Shown: positions 24,716-33,170 of the stretch, piece by piece
Layout: each line of letters starts with the position of its first letter
How positions within the stretch are numbered: position 1 is the first letter of the stretch
From: Alphaproteobacteria bacterium
GTDB taxonomy: Bacteria; Pseudomonadota; Alphaproteobacteria; Micavibrionales; Micavibrionaceae
Reading direction: 5' to 3'
Assembly: GCA_020442475.1 (NCBI GenBank)
Contig: JAGRKA010000003.1
Location: 45,476 to 109,475, forward strand
DNA: 64,000 nt
Translations under genes and position numbers: made by a program
Notes under the pieces: generated by a model
Seen by the model: the letters and a program-made list of their open reading frames with translations, nothing else
What the model was told of the DNA's origin: nothing
Database searches by the model: none

Positions 24716-25648
24716 ATGATTCATAATCTTTTGACTATTGCCGGATCGGACCCCTCCGGCGGGGCTGGAATTCAGGCGGATTTGAAAACATTCTCAGCGC
24801 TGGGCTGTTACGGGATGAGCGTACTCACGGCCCTGACGGCACAGAATACGCAGGGTGTTTTCGCTCTTCACGATCCGCCGCCGGACTTTATCGCCGCCCA
24901 GATCGAGGCCGTCTTTAACGATATCCGGGTTGATGCGGTGAAAATCGGCATGGCGGGCACCGCAGAGGCTATTCATGCTATTGCGGACGCGCTTGAGCGT
25001 TTAAAGCCGCCCTTTATTATAGTGGACCCGGTGATCGTAGCCACGAGCGGCGATGCCTTGATTTTTCCCGAAGCCGTGGAGACTTTGAAAACGCGGCTTG
25101 TGCCCTTGGCGGATATTCTGACCCCTAATATCCCGGAAAGCGCTGCTCTTCTTGGCCGGGATACGGATTTTGATGAGGAGACGGCGCACGCACTTCTGGC
25201 TCTGGGGCCGCGCAGTATCCTGCTGAAAGGCGGGCATGGCGGCGGTGATACAAGCCCGGATATTTTCGCCGCCGAAACTATCACGGAACGCCTTGAGGCT
25301 CCGCGTATCAAAACGTGCAACACGCACGGGACGGGCTGCACCCTCTCGGCAGCACTGGCAGCGTTTTTGGCAAGAGGGTTAGAGCCGCTGGAGGCCGCAC
25401 GCGCGGCCAAGGCCTATTTAACGGAAGCGATCCGGCATGCTGATATGCTAGATGTTGGCAAAGGCTCAGGCCCAGTCCATCATTTTTGGCATTTCGATGA
25501 CTTAATCTCTCCCTCTCCCCTTTGGGGAGAGGGGCGGGGTGAGGGGGTAAAAGACCTTGATTTCCCCACAAACCTCAGACCCCCCACCCCAACCCTCCCC
25601 CTCAAGGGGGAGGGGATAAAAAAGCGAGAAAAATCCTGTAGGGATTAA
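24716..25648 (+). CDS. thiD: hydroxymethylpyrimidine/phosphomethylpyrimidine kinase ThiD with repeat-derived tail
   Basis: 310 residues. TIAGSDPSGGAGIQADLKTF at the N terminus and THGTGCTLSAALAA near residue 203 are the substrate and ATP/anion-hole motifs of ThiD, which phosphorylates HMP and HMP-P for thiamine synthesis. The catalytic domain ends near residue 262 (HHFWHFDD), as in normal ~265-residue ThiD. The last ~46 residues are encoded by a GC-rich palindromic repeat (25510-25617), giving SPLWGEGRGEG and TLPLKGEG peptides. thiL begins 8 bp downstream. No TPP riboswitch is seen in the 129-bp upstream gap. Confidence 0.93.
   Translation: MIHNLLTIAGSDPSGGAGIQADLKTFSALGCYGMSVLTALTAQNTQGVFALHDPPPDFIAAQIEAVFNDIRVDAVKIGMAGTAEAIHAIADALERLKPPFIIVDPVIVATSGDALIFPEAVETLKTRLVPLADILTPNIPESAALLGRDTDFDEETAHALLALGPRSILLKGGHGGGDTSPDIFAAETITERLEAPRIKTCNTHGTGCTLSAALAAFLARGLEPLEAARAAKAYLTEAIRHADMLDVGKGSGPVHHFWHFDDLISPSPLWGEGRGEGVKDLDFPTNLRPPTPTLPLKGEGIKKREKSCRD
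25510..25617. repeat. GC-rich palindromic repeat, family A copy 1 (inside thiD)
   Basis: Two hairpins joined by ~32 nt: one built on CCTCTCCCC/GGGGAGAGG (25510-25546) and one on CCCTCCCCC/GGGGGAGGG (25579-25616). Related copies are at 48523-48702 (opposite orientation) and 51414-51536. Here it is translated in frame as the ThiD C terminus. Confidence 0.85.
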
Positions 25649-25656
25649 AAACACTC

Positions 25657-26580
25657 ATGAACGAATTTTCCTTGATTGAACGCTATTTTCAGCCGCTTTC
25701 ACCGGTCTTGCTCAAAGATGATGCGGCAGTGCTGTCTATCCCCGCAGGGCATGAGCTGGTGGTCAGTTCGGATACGCTCAATGAGGGAACGCATTTCATA
25801 GCGGGCGCAGACCCGGCAGACATCGCGCATAAAGCCTTGCGGGTCAATCTGTCCGATCTTGCGGCGATGGGGGCTGATCCTCTGGCGTATCAGTTGAATA
25901 TTGCATTTTCAGCTATGCCCGATGAGATATGGCTCGAAGCCTTTACAGCTGCGCTGGCGGCGGATCAGGCAGCGTTCGGCATATTTTGCTCCGGCGGCGA
26001 TACGACCTCGATCAAGGGGCCGCTCTCCATCTCGATTACGGCGATGGGGGTGGTGCCTGCCGGGCAGGCTGTGACGCGTGGCGGGGCCGAGCCGGGCGAT
26101 GTTTTGCTGGTGAGTGGTCCTGTCGGCGGGGCGTTTTGCGGTTTGCAGGCTTTGCAGAGGCAACCCGGATTTACAGTGAGCGAGGCTTTAATAGAGGCCT
26201 GTTACAGGCCGTGTCCACGGACAGATCTGGCAGAGGCGGTGCGGATGTATGCGCATGCCGCGGTGGATATTTCGGACGGGCTTGTAGCTGATTTGTCTCA
26301 TATATGTGAGGCCTCCGGTGTCAAGGCCGTGCTTGAGGCTGAGACTGTTCCGCTGTCTGAAGAGGTGAAAGTTTTGTTGCGTTCAGGTGCCGTCAGTCGC
26401 GAAAGCCTTTTGAGCGGCGGGGATGACTACCAGCTCTTGATGGCCGTTCCGCCACAGCATACGCAGCATTTTCCGGGCAGCACCGTGATCGGGCGTTTCG
26501 AAGAGGGCGCAGGGGTGCGTGTTCAGGATGTGGACGGGCAGGTGCTGTCTTTTAAAGAAAAAGGCTGGACGCACTTTTAA
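25657..26580 (+). CDS. thiL: thiamine-monophosphate kinase ThiL
   Basis: 307 residues. KDDAAVL near residue 20, VSSDTLNEGTHF near 39, KALRVNLSDLAAMGADP near 60 and CSGGDTT near 112 are ThiL/PurM-superfamily motifs for Mg-ATP and thiamine phosphate binding; VDISDGLVADL and SGGDDYQLL follow. ThiL makes thiamine pyrophosphate, the cofactor used by the 2-oxoglutarate dehydrogenase encoded just downstream. It is 8 bp after thiD and presumably co-transcribed. A weak hairpin followed by T residues (26610-26629) may end the transcript. Confidence 0.95.
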   Translation: MNEFSLIERYFQPLSPVLLKDDAAVLSIPAGHELVVSSDTLNEGTHFIAGADPADIAHKALRVNLSDLAAMGADPLAYQLNIAFSAMPDEIWLEAFTAALAADQAAFGIFCSGGDTTSIKGPLSISITAMGVVPAGQAVTRGGAEPGDVLLVSGPVGGAFCGLQALQRQPGFTVSEALIEACYRPCPRTDLAEAVRMYAHAAVDISDGLVADLSHICEASGVKAVLEAETVPLSEEVKVLLRSGAVSRESLLSGGDDYQLLMAVPPQHTQHFPGSTVIGRFEEGAGVRVQDVDGQVLSFKEKGWTHF

Positions 26581-26658
26581 CAGCCTTGCCTTTGCAAATA
26601 TGACGGAGTAACGTAAACGCACGTTTTTTCAGGATAAAAATACGAAAGACTTATACAA

Positions 26659-27921
26659 ATGACACAAATTCTTGTCCCCGTTCTTGGTGAATCCGTCAGC
26701 GAGGCGACGGTTGCGCAATGGCTCAAAAAAGAGGGTGAGGCCGTTGCCGCAGACGAGCCGATTGTCGAGCTGGAAACCGATAAGGTGACGCTGGAGGTTA
26801 ATGCGCCTGCTGCGGGTGTGATCAGCAAGATCGTTGTGGGCGAGGGGGAAAATGTCGAGGTTGGCGCTCTGCTCGGTGAGCTTGAAGCGGGCGCTGTGGC
26901 CAATGACACGCAAAAAGCGGCGGCGGCTCCGGCTGAGGCTGCGAAAGATGGAGTAAAAGAGACTGCTCCGGCTGCTGCGTCTGCGGACGAGCCGAAAATG
27001 TCGCCGGCCGTACGTAAGATGATCGGTGACAATGATCTGGATGCCGCCTCTATTCCGGCGTCCGGCAAGGATGGCCGCTTAACGAAAGAGGATGTGCAAA
27101 AAGCGCTGGAGCAAAAGCCTGCCGAGGCTGCTGCACCTGCATCTGCTCCTGCCGCAGCAAAGGCACCCGCAGCGGCTGCGCCCGCACCGGCCAAACCGAC
27201 CGCGCCGCGTGAAACAGGTCCGCGTGAAGAGCGCGTGCGTATGACCAAGCTGCGCAAAGTGATCGCCTCCCGCCTGAAAGAGGCGCAGAACAACGCGGCC
27301 ATGCTGACCACCTTTAACGAGGTGGATATGGGGCCGGTCATGGATTTGCGCAAAGCGTATCAGGATAATTTCGTGAAAAAGCACGGGGTCAAGCTCGGCT
27401 TTATGAGCTTTTTCGTCAAGGCCGCTGTGAACGCGCTCAAGGAGTTCCCGGCTGTGAACGCCGAAATTGACGGGGACGATATCGTTTACAAAAACTATTA
27501 CGATATCGGCGTGGCCGTCTCGACACCGCAAGGGCTGGTTGTGCCGGTCCTGCGCGATGCGGACCAGCTCTCCATGGCGGAAATCGAGTCTAAAATCATT
27601 GATCTGGGTACGCGCGCCCGCGACGGGAAGCTCGGCATGGATGAGATGATGGGCGGAACGTTCACGATTACCAATGGGGGTATTTTCGGCTCCATGATGT
27701 CCACACCGATCCTCAACACACCGCAATCGGGGATTTTAGGCATGCACAATATCACGCAGCGCCCGATGGTCATGAAAGACGGTTCCATTCAGGCAAGGCC
27801 TATGATGTATCTGGCCCTGTCTTACGACCACCGTATCGTCGATGGCCGCGAAGCCGTCAGCACGCTGGTCCGCATCAAAGACGCCGTCGAAGACCCGCAG
27901 AGATTGCTGCTGGGGGTTTAA
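26659..27921 (+). CDS. odhB: 2-oxoglutarate dehydrogenase E2, dihydrolipoyl succinyltransferase
   Basis: 420 residues. A single lipoyl domain carries K42 (ETDKVTLEV), an Ala/Pro/Lys-rich linker follows, a peripheral-subunit-binding domain ([15 protein letters not shown]) is next, another Ala/Pro linker, and the catalytic domain with H391 and D395 (HRIVDG). [18 protein letters not shown] is the OGDH-type rather than PDH-type N terminus. It moves succinyl groups to CoA in the TCA cycle. The E1 gene is not in view; E3 (lpdA) is ~1 kb downstream beyond a minus-strand gene whose stop overlaps that of odhB by 4 bp. Confidence 0.95.
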   Translation: MTQILVPVLGESVSEATVAQWLKKEGEAVAADEPIVELETDKVTLEVNAPAAGVISKIVVGEGENVEVGALLGELEAGAVANDTQKAAAAPAEAAKDGVKETAPAAASADEPKMSPAVRKMIGDNDLDAASIPASGKDGRLTKEDVQKALEQKPAEAAAPASAPAAAKAPAAAAPAPAKPTAPRETGPREERVRMTKLRKVIASRLKEAQNNAAMLTTFNEVDMGPVMDLRKAYQDNFVKKHGVKLGFMSFFVKAAVNALKEFPAVNAEIDGDDIVYKNYYDIGVAVSTPQGLVVPVLRDADQLSMAEIESKIIDLGTRARDGKLGMDEMMGGTFTITNGGIFGSMMSTPILNTPQSGILGMHNITQRPMVMKDGSIQARPMMYLALSYDHRIVDGREAVSTLVRIKDAVEDPQRLLLGV

Positions 27922-28868
27922 TCTCTTTCGGGATAGAACTTTTTACGAGTGCTGGCGATTTCTAAAATCCCCGACGCCTTTAATTGTTTGAGCGCCGTGA
28001 GGCCTGAAAGGTCACGGCATTTTGCAGGGTTGCCGATCTCTATGCGGGTTACGCCTGCGCCGATTAAATTGACGAGTTCCCGCGCGGTCGGCGCTTGTGC
28101 GGCATAAAAACTTTCCGGTTCGATTACAAAACCCTGCCGGGCTGCGCTCATCAGCAGGCGGGTGACGGGTTCAAGGATAAAACTGTAGCGGTCTTCCGGT
28201 TCGTCCGTGACCGGCGTTGTATAGCCGGTTACAGGGTGGGCTGTGGCGTGAAGCCGGAATCGTTCACCTTTTGCATTATGGGTGAGGCAGGTTGCAAAGG
28301 GTATGTCTGTGGAGTGCTGCGTCGGCCTCTTTGTCTCTTCACCATGACGGGATATGATGACCGGGTTTTCTTCCGGGGGCTTATACCCTTCCGGCGCTTC
28401 GAAAATCGGCTCTATTCTCTGCTCTTTGCGAAAAAGTTTATAGACGCCGATCCCGGCATGTTCGGCAATCTTCATCGACATATGCGCAAAATGATGGCCG
28501 CGCCTTTGTGCGAAATCCTTATCGAACCCTTTATGGTCGATATAAAGCGCTTTGATCCCGGCTTCGGCCATATTCTTCATACAGTTTGGGCAGGGCGGGT
28601 CCGTGATGAAAAGCTGCGCACTTTTCGTGACTATACCGCGCCGCGAGGCTTCCAGGATGCAGGCTGTCTCCGCATGGATCGTGCCGCTGGAGCTACCGAT
28701 TTTGATGTTTCGCCCGATCTTTTCTTCGATAGGCGCGGGCCAGTAATTCGTCGCGCTCAGGGAAAAATCATCTCCGGTAAGCGTGGCGGCGATTTTGTTG
28801 TCCGGGTGCGGGCTGCGCCCGACAATATCAACGGCGGCCTGCATGGCTGTGTAGGAGGAATCACTCAT
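27918..28868 (-). CDS. CMP/dCMP deaminase-like zinc protein with extra C-terminal domain
   Basis: 316 residues. The zinc site of the cytidine-deaminase superfamily is complete: H65-A-E67 (HAETACI) and C93-P-N-C96 ([10 protein letters not shown]). The first ~150 residues therefore form a dCMP-deaminase-like domain. The remaining ~165 residues (from about [16 protein letters not shown]) match nothing I recognise and may be a substrate-specificity or fused domain. The target could be a nucleotide, a pteridine precursor or a modified base. The gene is inserted on the opposite strand between odhB and lpdA, overlapping the odhB stop by 4 bp. Confidence 0.8.
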   Translation of the reverse strand: MSDSSYTAMQAAVDIVGRSPHPDNKIAATLTGDDFSLSATNYWPAPIEEKIGRNIKIGSSSGTIHAETACILEASRRGIVTKSAQLFITDPPCPNCMKNMAEAGIKALYIDHKGFDKDFAQRRGHHFAHMSMKIAEHAGIGVYKLFRKEQRIEPIFEAPEGYKPPEENPVIISRHGEETKRPTQHSTDIPFATCLTHNAKGERFRLHATAHPVTGYTTPVTDEPEDRYSFILEPVTRLLMSAARQGFVIEPESFYAAQAPTARELVNLIGAGVTRIEIGNPAKCRDLSGLTALKQLKASGILEIASTRKKFYPERD

Positions 28869-28975
28869 AGTTCGGCTATTGTATAGAAAAATCTGTATTC
28901 CTCTCTCGAAAAACTTGTTTGTATAGGTTATAGCTATGAACTCTTTGAAAAAGCCTTCATGAAGGGGTGAGCAAT

Positions 28976-30364
28976 ATGTCCGATAAGTTTGATGTGATTG
29001 TCATTGGCGCCGGTCCGGGCGGGTATGTGTGCGCGATTCGCTGTGCGCAGCTTGGGATGAAAGTCGCCTGCGTGGAGAAGCGAGAGACGCTTGGCGGGAC
29101 ATGTTTGAATGTGGGCTGCATACCTTCGAAGGCATTGCTCAGCGCTTCCGAGAAGTATGAAGATGCGAAAAAGCATTTCAAGGGGATCGGGATTGAGGTC
29201 TCTCCGAAGCTGGATCTGGGACAGATGATGAGCTTCAAGGACAGCGTGGTCGAAGCCAATACGAAGGGCATCGAATTCCTGTTTAAAAAGAATAAGGTCA
29301 CGCATCTGAAGGGCGCAGGAGAAATTGCCGGGGCCGGGAAGGTCAAGGTCGGCGATACGACTTACGAAACAAAATCTATTGTGATTGCAACCGGGTCCGA
29401 TGTTGTTTCTCTCCCCGGTATTGAGATCGACGAAAAGCAGATCGTGTCTTCAACGGGTGCTCTGGCGCTGTCCGAGGTACCCAAAAGCATGGCCGTAATC
29501 GGTGGCGGGGTCATCGGGCTGGAGCTGGGCACTGTTTACCGCAGGTTGGGCGCAGAGGTCACGGTTATTGAATTCATGGATAATATTTTGCCCGGCATGG
29601 ATGGCGAGGTGCGTAAAGAGGCGCAGAAAATCCTGAAGCGGCAGGGGATCAAATTCAAGCTGGCCTCCAAGGTTACAAAGGCTGTGGCAACAAAACAGAA
29701 TGTCGCGCTCAAGATCGAGGATGCGCAGGGCGGAAATTCAGACTCCCTTGTGGCCGATATCGTGCTGATGGCTGTAGGCCGCAAGCCCTATACGGACGGG
29801 TTGGGGCTGGAGAAGGCCGGTGTTGCACTCGACGAGCGGGGCCGCGTGAAAACGGACGCCGGTTTCAAAAGCTCTGTGGACGGGATTTACGCCATTGGCG
29901 ACGTAATCGCCGGGCCGATGCTTGCGCACAAGGCCGAAGATGAGGGCGTTATTCTGGCGGAGATTCTGGCCGGGCAAAGTGGTCATATCGACTACAATAT
30001 GATCCCCGGCGTAGTCTATACGTGGCCGGAAATTGCTGCAGTCGGGAAGACGGAAGAGCAACTCAAGGAAGAGGGCATCGCCTATACGTCCGGGAAGTTT
30101 CCTTTCATGGCCAATGGCCGCGCCCGCGCAATGGGTATGACGGACGGGTTCGTCAAAATTCTGGCCGACGCAAAAACCGACCGTGTTTTGGGCGCACATA
30201 TGATCGGCCCGAATGTGGGTGAGTTGATCTCCGAGATCGTGACGGTCATGGAGTTCGAAGGCAGCGCGGAAGACATTGCCCGCACATGCCATGCGCACCC
30301 GACCCTAAGCGAAGTTGTGAAAGAGGCCGCTCTGGCGGTGCATAAGCGGCCAATTCATAGTTAG
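28976..30364 (+). CDS. lpdA: dihydrolipoyl dehydrogenase (E3)
   Basis: 462 residues from ATG 28976, preceded by AAGGGG at good spacing; a GTG nine bases earlier is an alternative. FAD-binding GAGPGGY (11-17), redox disulfide C43/C48 (GGTCLNVGCIPSKA), NAD-binding GGGVIGLELG near 179 and the C-terminal HAHPTLSE with the catalytic His are all present. E3 reoxidises lipoamide for 2-oxoglutarate and other 2-oxoacid dehydrogenases. It is in the same neighbourhood and direction as odhB. A family B palindromic repeat begins 20 bp after the stop. Confidence 0.97.
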   Translation: MSDKFDVIVIGAGPGGYVCAIRCAQLGMKVACVEKRETLGGTCLNVGCIPSKALLSASEKYEDAKKHFKGIGIEVSPKLDLGQMMSFKDSVVEANTKGIEFLFKKNKVTHLKGAGEIAGAGKVKVGDTTYETKSIVIATGSDVVSLPGIEIDEKQIVSSTGALALSEVPKSMAVIGGGVIGLELGTVYRRLGAEVTVIEFMDNILPGMDGEVRKEAQKILKRQGIKFKLASKVTKAVATKQNVALKIEDAQGGNSDSLVADIVLMAVGRKPYTDGLGLEKAGVALDERGRVKTDAGFKSSVDGIYAIGDVIAGPMLAHKAEDEGVILAEILAGQSGHIDYNMIPGVVYTWPEIAAVGKTEEQLKEEGIAYTSGKFPFMANGRARAMGMTDGFVKILADAKTDRVLGAHMIGPNVGELISEIVTVMEFEGSAEDIARTCHAHPTLSEVVKEAALAVHKRPIHS

Positions 30365-30383
30365 CGGGACAAAAACCCCCATG

Positions 30384-30474
30384 GTCATTGCGAACGACCA
30401 ACGGGAGCGCGGCAATCCAGAATTTTTCTTTATGGCTCTGGATTGCTTCGTTCGCTGCGCTCTCTCGCAATGAC
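30384..30474. repeat. palindromic repeat, family B copy 1
   Basis: Begins GTCATTGCGAACG and ends CGCAATGAC, with inner GGCAATCCAG / CTGGATTGC arms, so the unit folds on itself. It lies 20 bp after lpdA and 9 bp before the 3' end of the converging gene. Related copies: 32882-33026, 57517-57630, 59935-60090. Confidence 0.85.
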
Positions 30475-30482
30475 GATTGAGG

Positions 30483-30836
30483 CTAGCTCATGTAAGGGTA
30501 AAAAGTGCGAACTTCTACTGGTTGGTATAGCTGTTTCAGGTTATCGACTGTCTCCGTATCCGCGTGTTCGATATGAATGGCCAGGCTGTTTTCCGGCAGT
30601 GGTGGTGTGTCGCCGTCCAATTCAGTTGAAACAAAAACACCTTCAAGTTTTTGTAAAGATTTTTGGGCAGCATATGCTTTCCCTTCATTAGAAAAGCTGA
30701 AAATCACGGACAGGCCTTGAGCGGGTTGGGCCTGTTTGTGAGTTGCTGCTTTACCATTGTCGGGCGCGGCGGATGCTTCATTCACAGCACTTTTCAGGAT
30801 ATTGGGGACATCGCTATGTATAGGATATTCTGACAT
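30483..30836 (-). CDS. small protein of unknown function
   Basis: 117 residues, not recognised. Residues 1-40 are polar and probably disordered (many Ala, Lys, Asn, Gln). Residues 42-117 suggest a small alpha/beta domain: LSVIFSFSNEGKAYAAQKSLQKL (strand-helix), VFVSTEL (strand), SLAIHIEHADTETVDNLKQLYQP (strand-helix), VEVRTFYPY (strand). That order resembles a ferredoxin-like fold, which is inference. Start ATG 30836 has AGGAGAG 5-6 nt upstream. It lies on minus, downstream of xerC. Confidence 0.6.
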   Translation of the reverse strand: MSEYPIHSDVPNILKSAVNEASAAPDNGKAATHKQAQPAQGLSVIFSFSNEGKAYAAQKSLQKLEGVFVSTELDGDTPPLPENSLAIHIEHADTETVDNLKQLYQPVEVRTFYPYMS

Positions 30837-30874
30837 ATTTCTCTCCTGTATGTTCTCGGAAGAAGTCTTTATGC

Positions 30875-30923
30875 AAAAAAAAAATAGGGCGGCGCAAGTC
30901 TTTTTACGTATCTTTTACGCCCG
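30875..30923 (-). terminator. possible terminator of xerC
   Basis: GGGCG (30887-30891) can pair with CGCCC (30919-30923) across a long loop, followed on the minus strand by a run of ten T (30884-30875). The T-run is striking, but the stem is short and the loop long. Confidence 0.4.
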
Positions 30924-31859
30924 TGGGTGGGCGTTTTTATAAATACGCATCATTTCCTTTGCATCGAGCTCCGTATAGCGCTGTGTCGTGGAGAGGCTCG
31001 CATGGCCAAGCAGCTCCTGAATCTCGCGTAAATTCATCCCGTTTTGCAGCAGGTGCGTGGCGAAGGAGTGGCGCAGCGCGTGGGGGGTCGCATTTTCCGG
31101 CAGGCCGAGCAGGTTGCGTAAATCTCTCATGGCTTTTTGCGCGACGCCCTGATTAAGCCGTCCCCCCCGTGCGCCGCGAAAGAGCGGGGATTGCAGCTCC
31201 GGCGCGAAAGGGAGCAGGGCCAGGTAGTGCGTAAGGACGGTCTCGACGATCTCAATGACCGGCACACGCCGCTCTTTGCGGCCTTTTCCCATGACGCTCA
31301 GAAAACCGTTTTGCGGCATATCCCCGATATTCAGGCCAAGCGCCTCGTCAATGCGCAGGCCACAACCGTAAAGCAGGGTGAAGAGCGCTCGGTCCCGCGC
31401 GGCGACCCAGTCTTCGCGTGCCAGCAACCCGGCTTGCTCCAGCACGTCTTTAGCCTGCGTCTCATGCAGGGGGCGGGGGAGTTTGCGCGGGAGTTTCGGT
31501 GAGTGGATCAGGCTGATTTTCGGGTTGTGCAAAATGCCCTGCCGGTCCATCCATTTCAGCAGGTTCTTGACGCCTGAGAGGGAGCGCGCGCGGCTGGCAT
31601 TCCCGGCACCGTCCATGGCCTTGCGGGAGAGCCATGCCCGGAAATCCCGTATACCCGTTTCTGAAATGGAATCGAGGCAAGGCGCCTCGCCGCCCTGATG
31701 ACTGCGCAGGAAAAGGAGGAAATTTGTGACATCAGCGCTATAGGCACGCAGCGTGTGGCGGGATACATGTTTTTCAAATTGCAGCCAGTCCTGCCATTTC
31801 TCAAGCGTTTTGGCCAGATCGGGAGCGCACAGGGCGAGCGTTTCGGGGGCAAGGCTCAT
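30915..31859 (-). CDS. xerC: tyrosine recombinase XerC
   Basis: 314 residues. The N-terminal SAM-like core-binding domain (LEKWQDWLQFEKHVSRHTLRAY) is followed by the catalytic domain with R169 (CGLRIDEAL), K192 (MGKGRKERRVP), H260-x2-R263 (HALRHSFATHLL), H286 (LGHASLSTTQRY) and nucleophile Y295. XerC with XerD resolves chromosome dimers at dif. In many proteobacteria a DUF484 gene directly precedes xerC; here DUF484 is the same strand upstream but separated by ~1.3 kb holding two orphans and repeats. No dif site was found in the window. Confidence 0.94.
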   Translation of the reverse strand: MSLAPETLALCAPDLAKTLEKWQDWLQFEKHVSRHTLRAYSADVTNFLLFLRSHQGGEAPCLDSISETGIRDFRAWLSRKAMDGAGNASRARSLSGVKNLLKWMDRQGILHNPKISLIHSPKLPRKLPRPLHETQAKDVLEQAGLLAREDWVAARDRALFTLLYGCGLRIDEALGLNIGDMPQNGFLSVMGKGRKERRVPVIEIVETVLTHYLALLPFAPELQSPLFRGARGGRLNQGVAQKAMRDLRNLLGLPENATPHALRHSFATHLLQNGMNLREIQELLGHASLSTTQRYTELDAKEMMRIYKNAHPRA

Positions 31860-31897
31860 GCGTTAAGCGTAGCACAAGAGGGGCCGGAGTATGGCTA

Positions 31898-32260
31898 TTA
31901 TATTGTGTCTAGTGCTAACTCTTCTTTTTTCGGAGCGAAATGCTCATTGATAATCTGCTGATGCTCAGGGTCATCGCCAGCCAACTGCAGGGCGAATATG
32001 TGAAGGGTGTAGATTTGATAGTAGTCATGCGGGGCGCTGATCATTGTAGTTTTAAGGGCCTGCAAGGCGAGGCCCTGTGTGCCTGTCACATTGCCCGGAT
32101 CTCTTGCTGCAATATCAAGCAGGGTCGTTGCAGCGTCCCGGAGATTCTGATCTCCGCAAATGGCCGCTTGCTGTGTTTCGAATATCTGTTGTTTCAAGTC
32201 TGCGCTGTTATTGGCGTTATTATCCGTGGCGGCAGCGGAGAACACAGTGGATGTTGTCAT
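31898..32260 (-). CDS. small helical protein of unknown function
   Basis: 120 residues, not recognised. After a Thr/Ser/Ala/Asn-rich start it reads as amphipathic helices (LKQQIFETQQAAICGDQNLRDAATTLLDIAA, TQGLALQALKTTM, YYQIYTLHIFALQLA), possibly a small helical-repeat fold. No signal peptide. ATG 32260 follows AAGGGA at 8 nt. A near-consensus promoter is 30-57 bp upstream (32290-32317). It is one of two orphans between DUF484 and xerC. Confidence 0.65.
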   Translation of the reverse strand: MTTSTVFSAAATDNNANNSADLKQQIFETQQAAICGDQNLRDAATTLLDIAARDPGNVTGTQGLALQALKTTMISAPHDYYQIYTLHIFALQLAGDDPEHQQIINEHFAPKKEELALDTI

Positions 32261-32289
32261 TGGCTTCGTCCCTTGTTTCGAGAGGACGG

Positions 32290-32317
32290 ATCATAAGGAA
32301 AATAAAAACTATGTCAA
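32290..32317 (-). promoter_or_regulatory. sigma70-type promoter of the orphan at 31898-32260
   Basis: TTGACA (32317-32312), 16-nt AT-rich spacer, TATGAT (32295-32290): a full -35 match and five of six -10 positions. The predicted leader is about 25 nt. Confidence 0.6.
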
Positions 32318-32349
32318 TATAAATGAAGTGATGAAGCGCCGGATCTCGT

Positions 32350-32375
32350 CTCTATTTCCACAAATTCAGCCAGCT
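32350..32375. repeat. 26-bp direct repeat, copy 1 (matches the DUF484 3' end)
   Basis: Identical to 33145-33170, from CTCTATTTCC to CAGCCAGCT. Copy 2 contains the last codons and stop of the DUF484 gene. Copy 1 begins at the stop of the AT-rich orphan, so the two copies bound a 795-bp unit like an integrated segment. Confidence 0.9.
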
Positions 32376-32868
32376 AAGGCAGATGTTCATCGAAAGTTGT
32401 ATTGAAGATAATAGATCTGGTTCTTGGAGGGTGTTTGATCATTTTTTTGACTATATCACTATCGTGGTCTGTAACAAAAGCACAGTAGTCACCAAACACG
32501 CTGCCTTTATATTCTTCAGCAAATCTACGAAATAATTTTTCAGGTAGTCCCGGGAACAAATTCTTTCTTGTTAGAAAATCATAATTTTTATCATCTTCAA
32601 TAAAATCTTTTGAATTGCGTGAGTGCCTTATGAGGTTACAGGCAAGAAAGGATTCTGCCTTATTGTCAGGGTCTAAAACAGGTAAAAGCTCCTCTGTAAT
32701 CAGAGATTCGATTTGTTCAGACCCTGTCATGTTGGAGATGCATGCGGGTTGTATTTCATTAAACTTGCGCTCAAAGTCTTGAGAAACGTCATGGTTGTTC
32801 AGTGTGTTCAGAAAAGCAGCGCGCCCCCATACATCACGTAAGATTATTTTTTGTCGATCGTTTCCCAA
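32374..32868 (-). CDS. AT-rich orphan protein of unknown function
   Basis: 164 residues, not recognised. It is polar, with many Asn, Asp, Lys, Phe, and AT-richer than neighbouring housekeeping genes, which suggests recent acquisition. Segments such as SEQIESLITEELLPVL and LPEKLFRRFAEEYKG look helical; DYCAFVTDHDSDIVKKMI looks like a strand-loop-helix. The stop codon falls exactly at the edge of the 26-bp repeat copy 1. A family B repeat lies 14-158 bp upstream of the start, and a TTGACATA element lies beyond it at 33130. Expression is uncertain. Confidence 0.6.
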   Translation of the reverse strand: MGNDRQKIILRDVWGRAAFLNTLNNHDVSQDFERKFNEIQPACISNMTGSEQIESLITEELLPVLDPDNKAESFLACNLIRHSRNSKDFIEDDKNYDFLTRKNLFPGLPEKLFRRFAEEYKGSVFGDYCAFVTDHDSDIVKKMIKHPPRTRSIIFNTTFDEHLP

Positions 32869-32881
32869 AATAGATAGAACT

Positions 32882-33026
32882 CTACCAGATTAAAATGATT
32901 CGATTTTTGTCATTGCGAGCGACCAACGGGAGCGCGGCAATCCAGCAGGAACACTGGATTGCTTCGTCGGCTCTGCCTCCTCGCAATGACGGTTTTGTAT
33001 GATCATTCTTATTTGGATAGGCTATA
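32882..33026. repeat. palindromic repeat, family B copy 2 with outer arms
   Basis: Core 32909-32990 (GTCATTGCGAGCG ... CGCAATGAC). It sits inside inverted outer arms: CCAGATTAAAATGATT on the left (32885-32900) and, read on minus, TATAGCCTATCCAAATAAG and onward on the right (33026-33000). The same outer arm type brackets different cores at 33945-34153, 37281-37465 and 43067-43155. Confidence 0.8.
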
Positions 33027-33144
33027 TCTGTGGTGTTGCAACGTTGAAAACATTAGTACACACAAGCCTTCCGTGTAAGATTGCGGATGTACAGTGTTGT
33101 CGTAATTACAGGTTTTTTTTGGATATGTCAACAAGGGGGCCAGC

Positions 33145-33170
33145 CTCTATTTCCACAAATTCAGCCAGCT
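33145..33170. repeat. 26-bp direct repeat, copy 2 (3' end of the DUF484 gene)
   Basis: Identical to 32350-32375. Here it encodes the last residues of the DUF484 protein (SWLNLWK) and its TAG stop. On minus it is followed within ~15 bp by TTGACATA (33130-33123). Confidence 0.9.

Noticed and set aside
30915..31859. Phage or island integrase
   Set aside because: The tyrosine recombinase has XerC length, motifs and DUF484 neighbourhood, so it is the housekeeping enzyme; whether it acted on the nearby 26-bp repeat is unknown.
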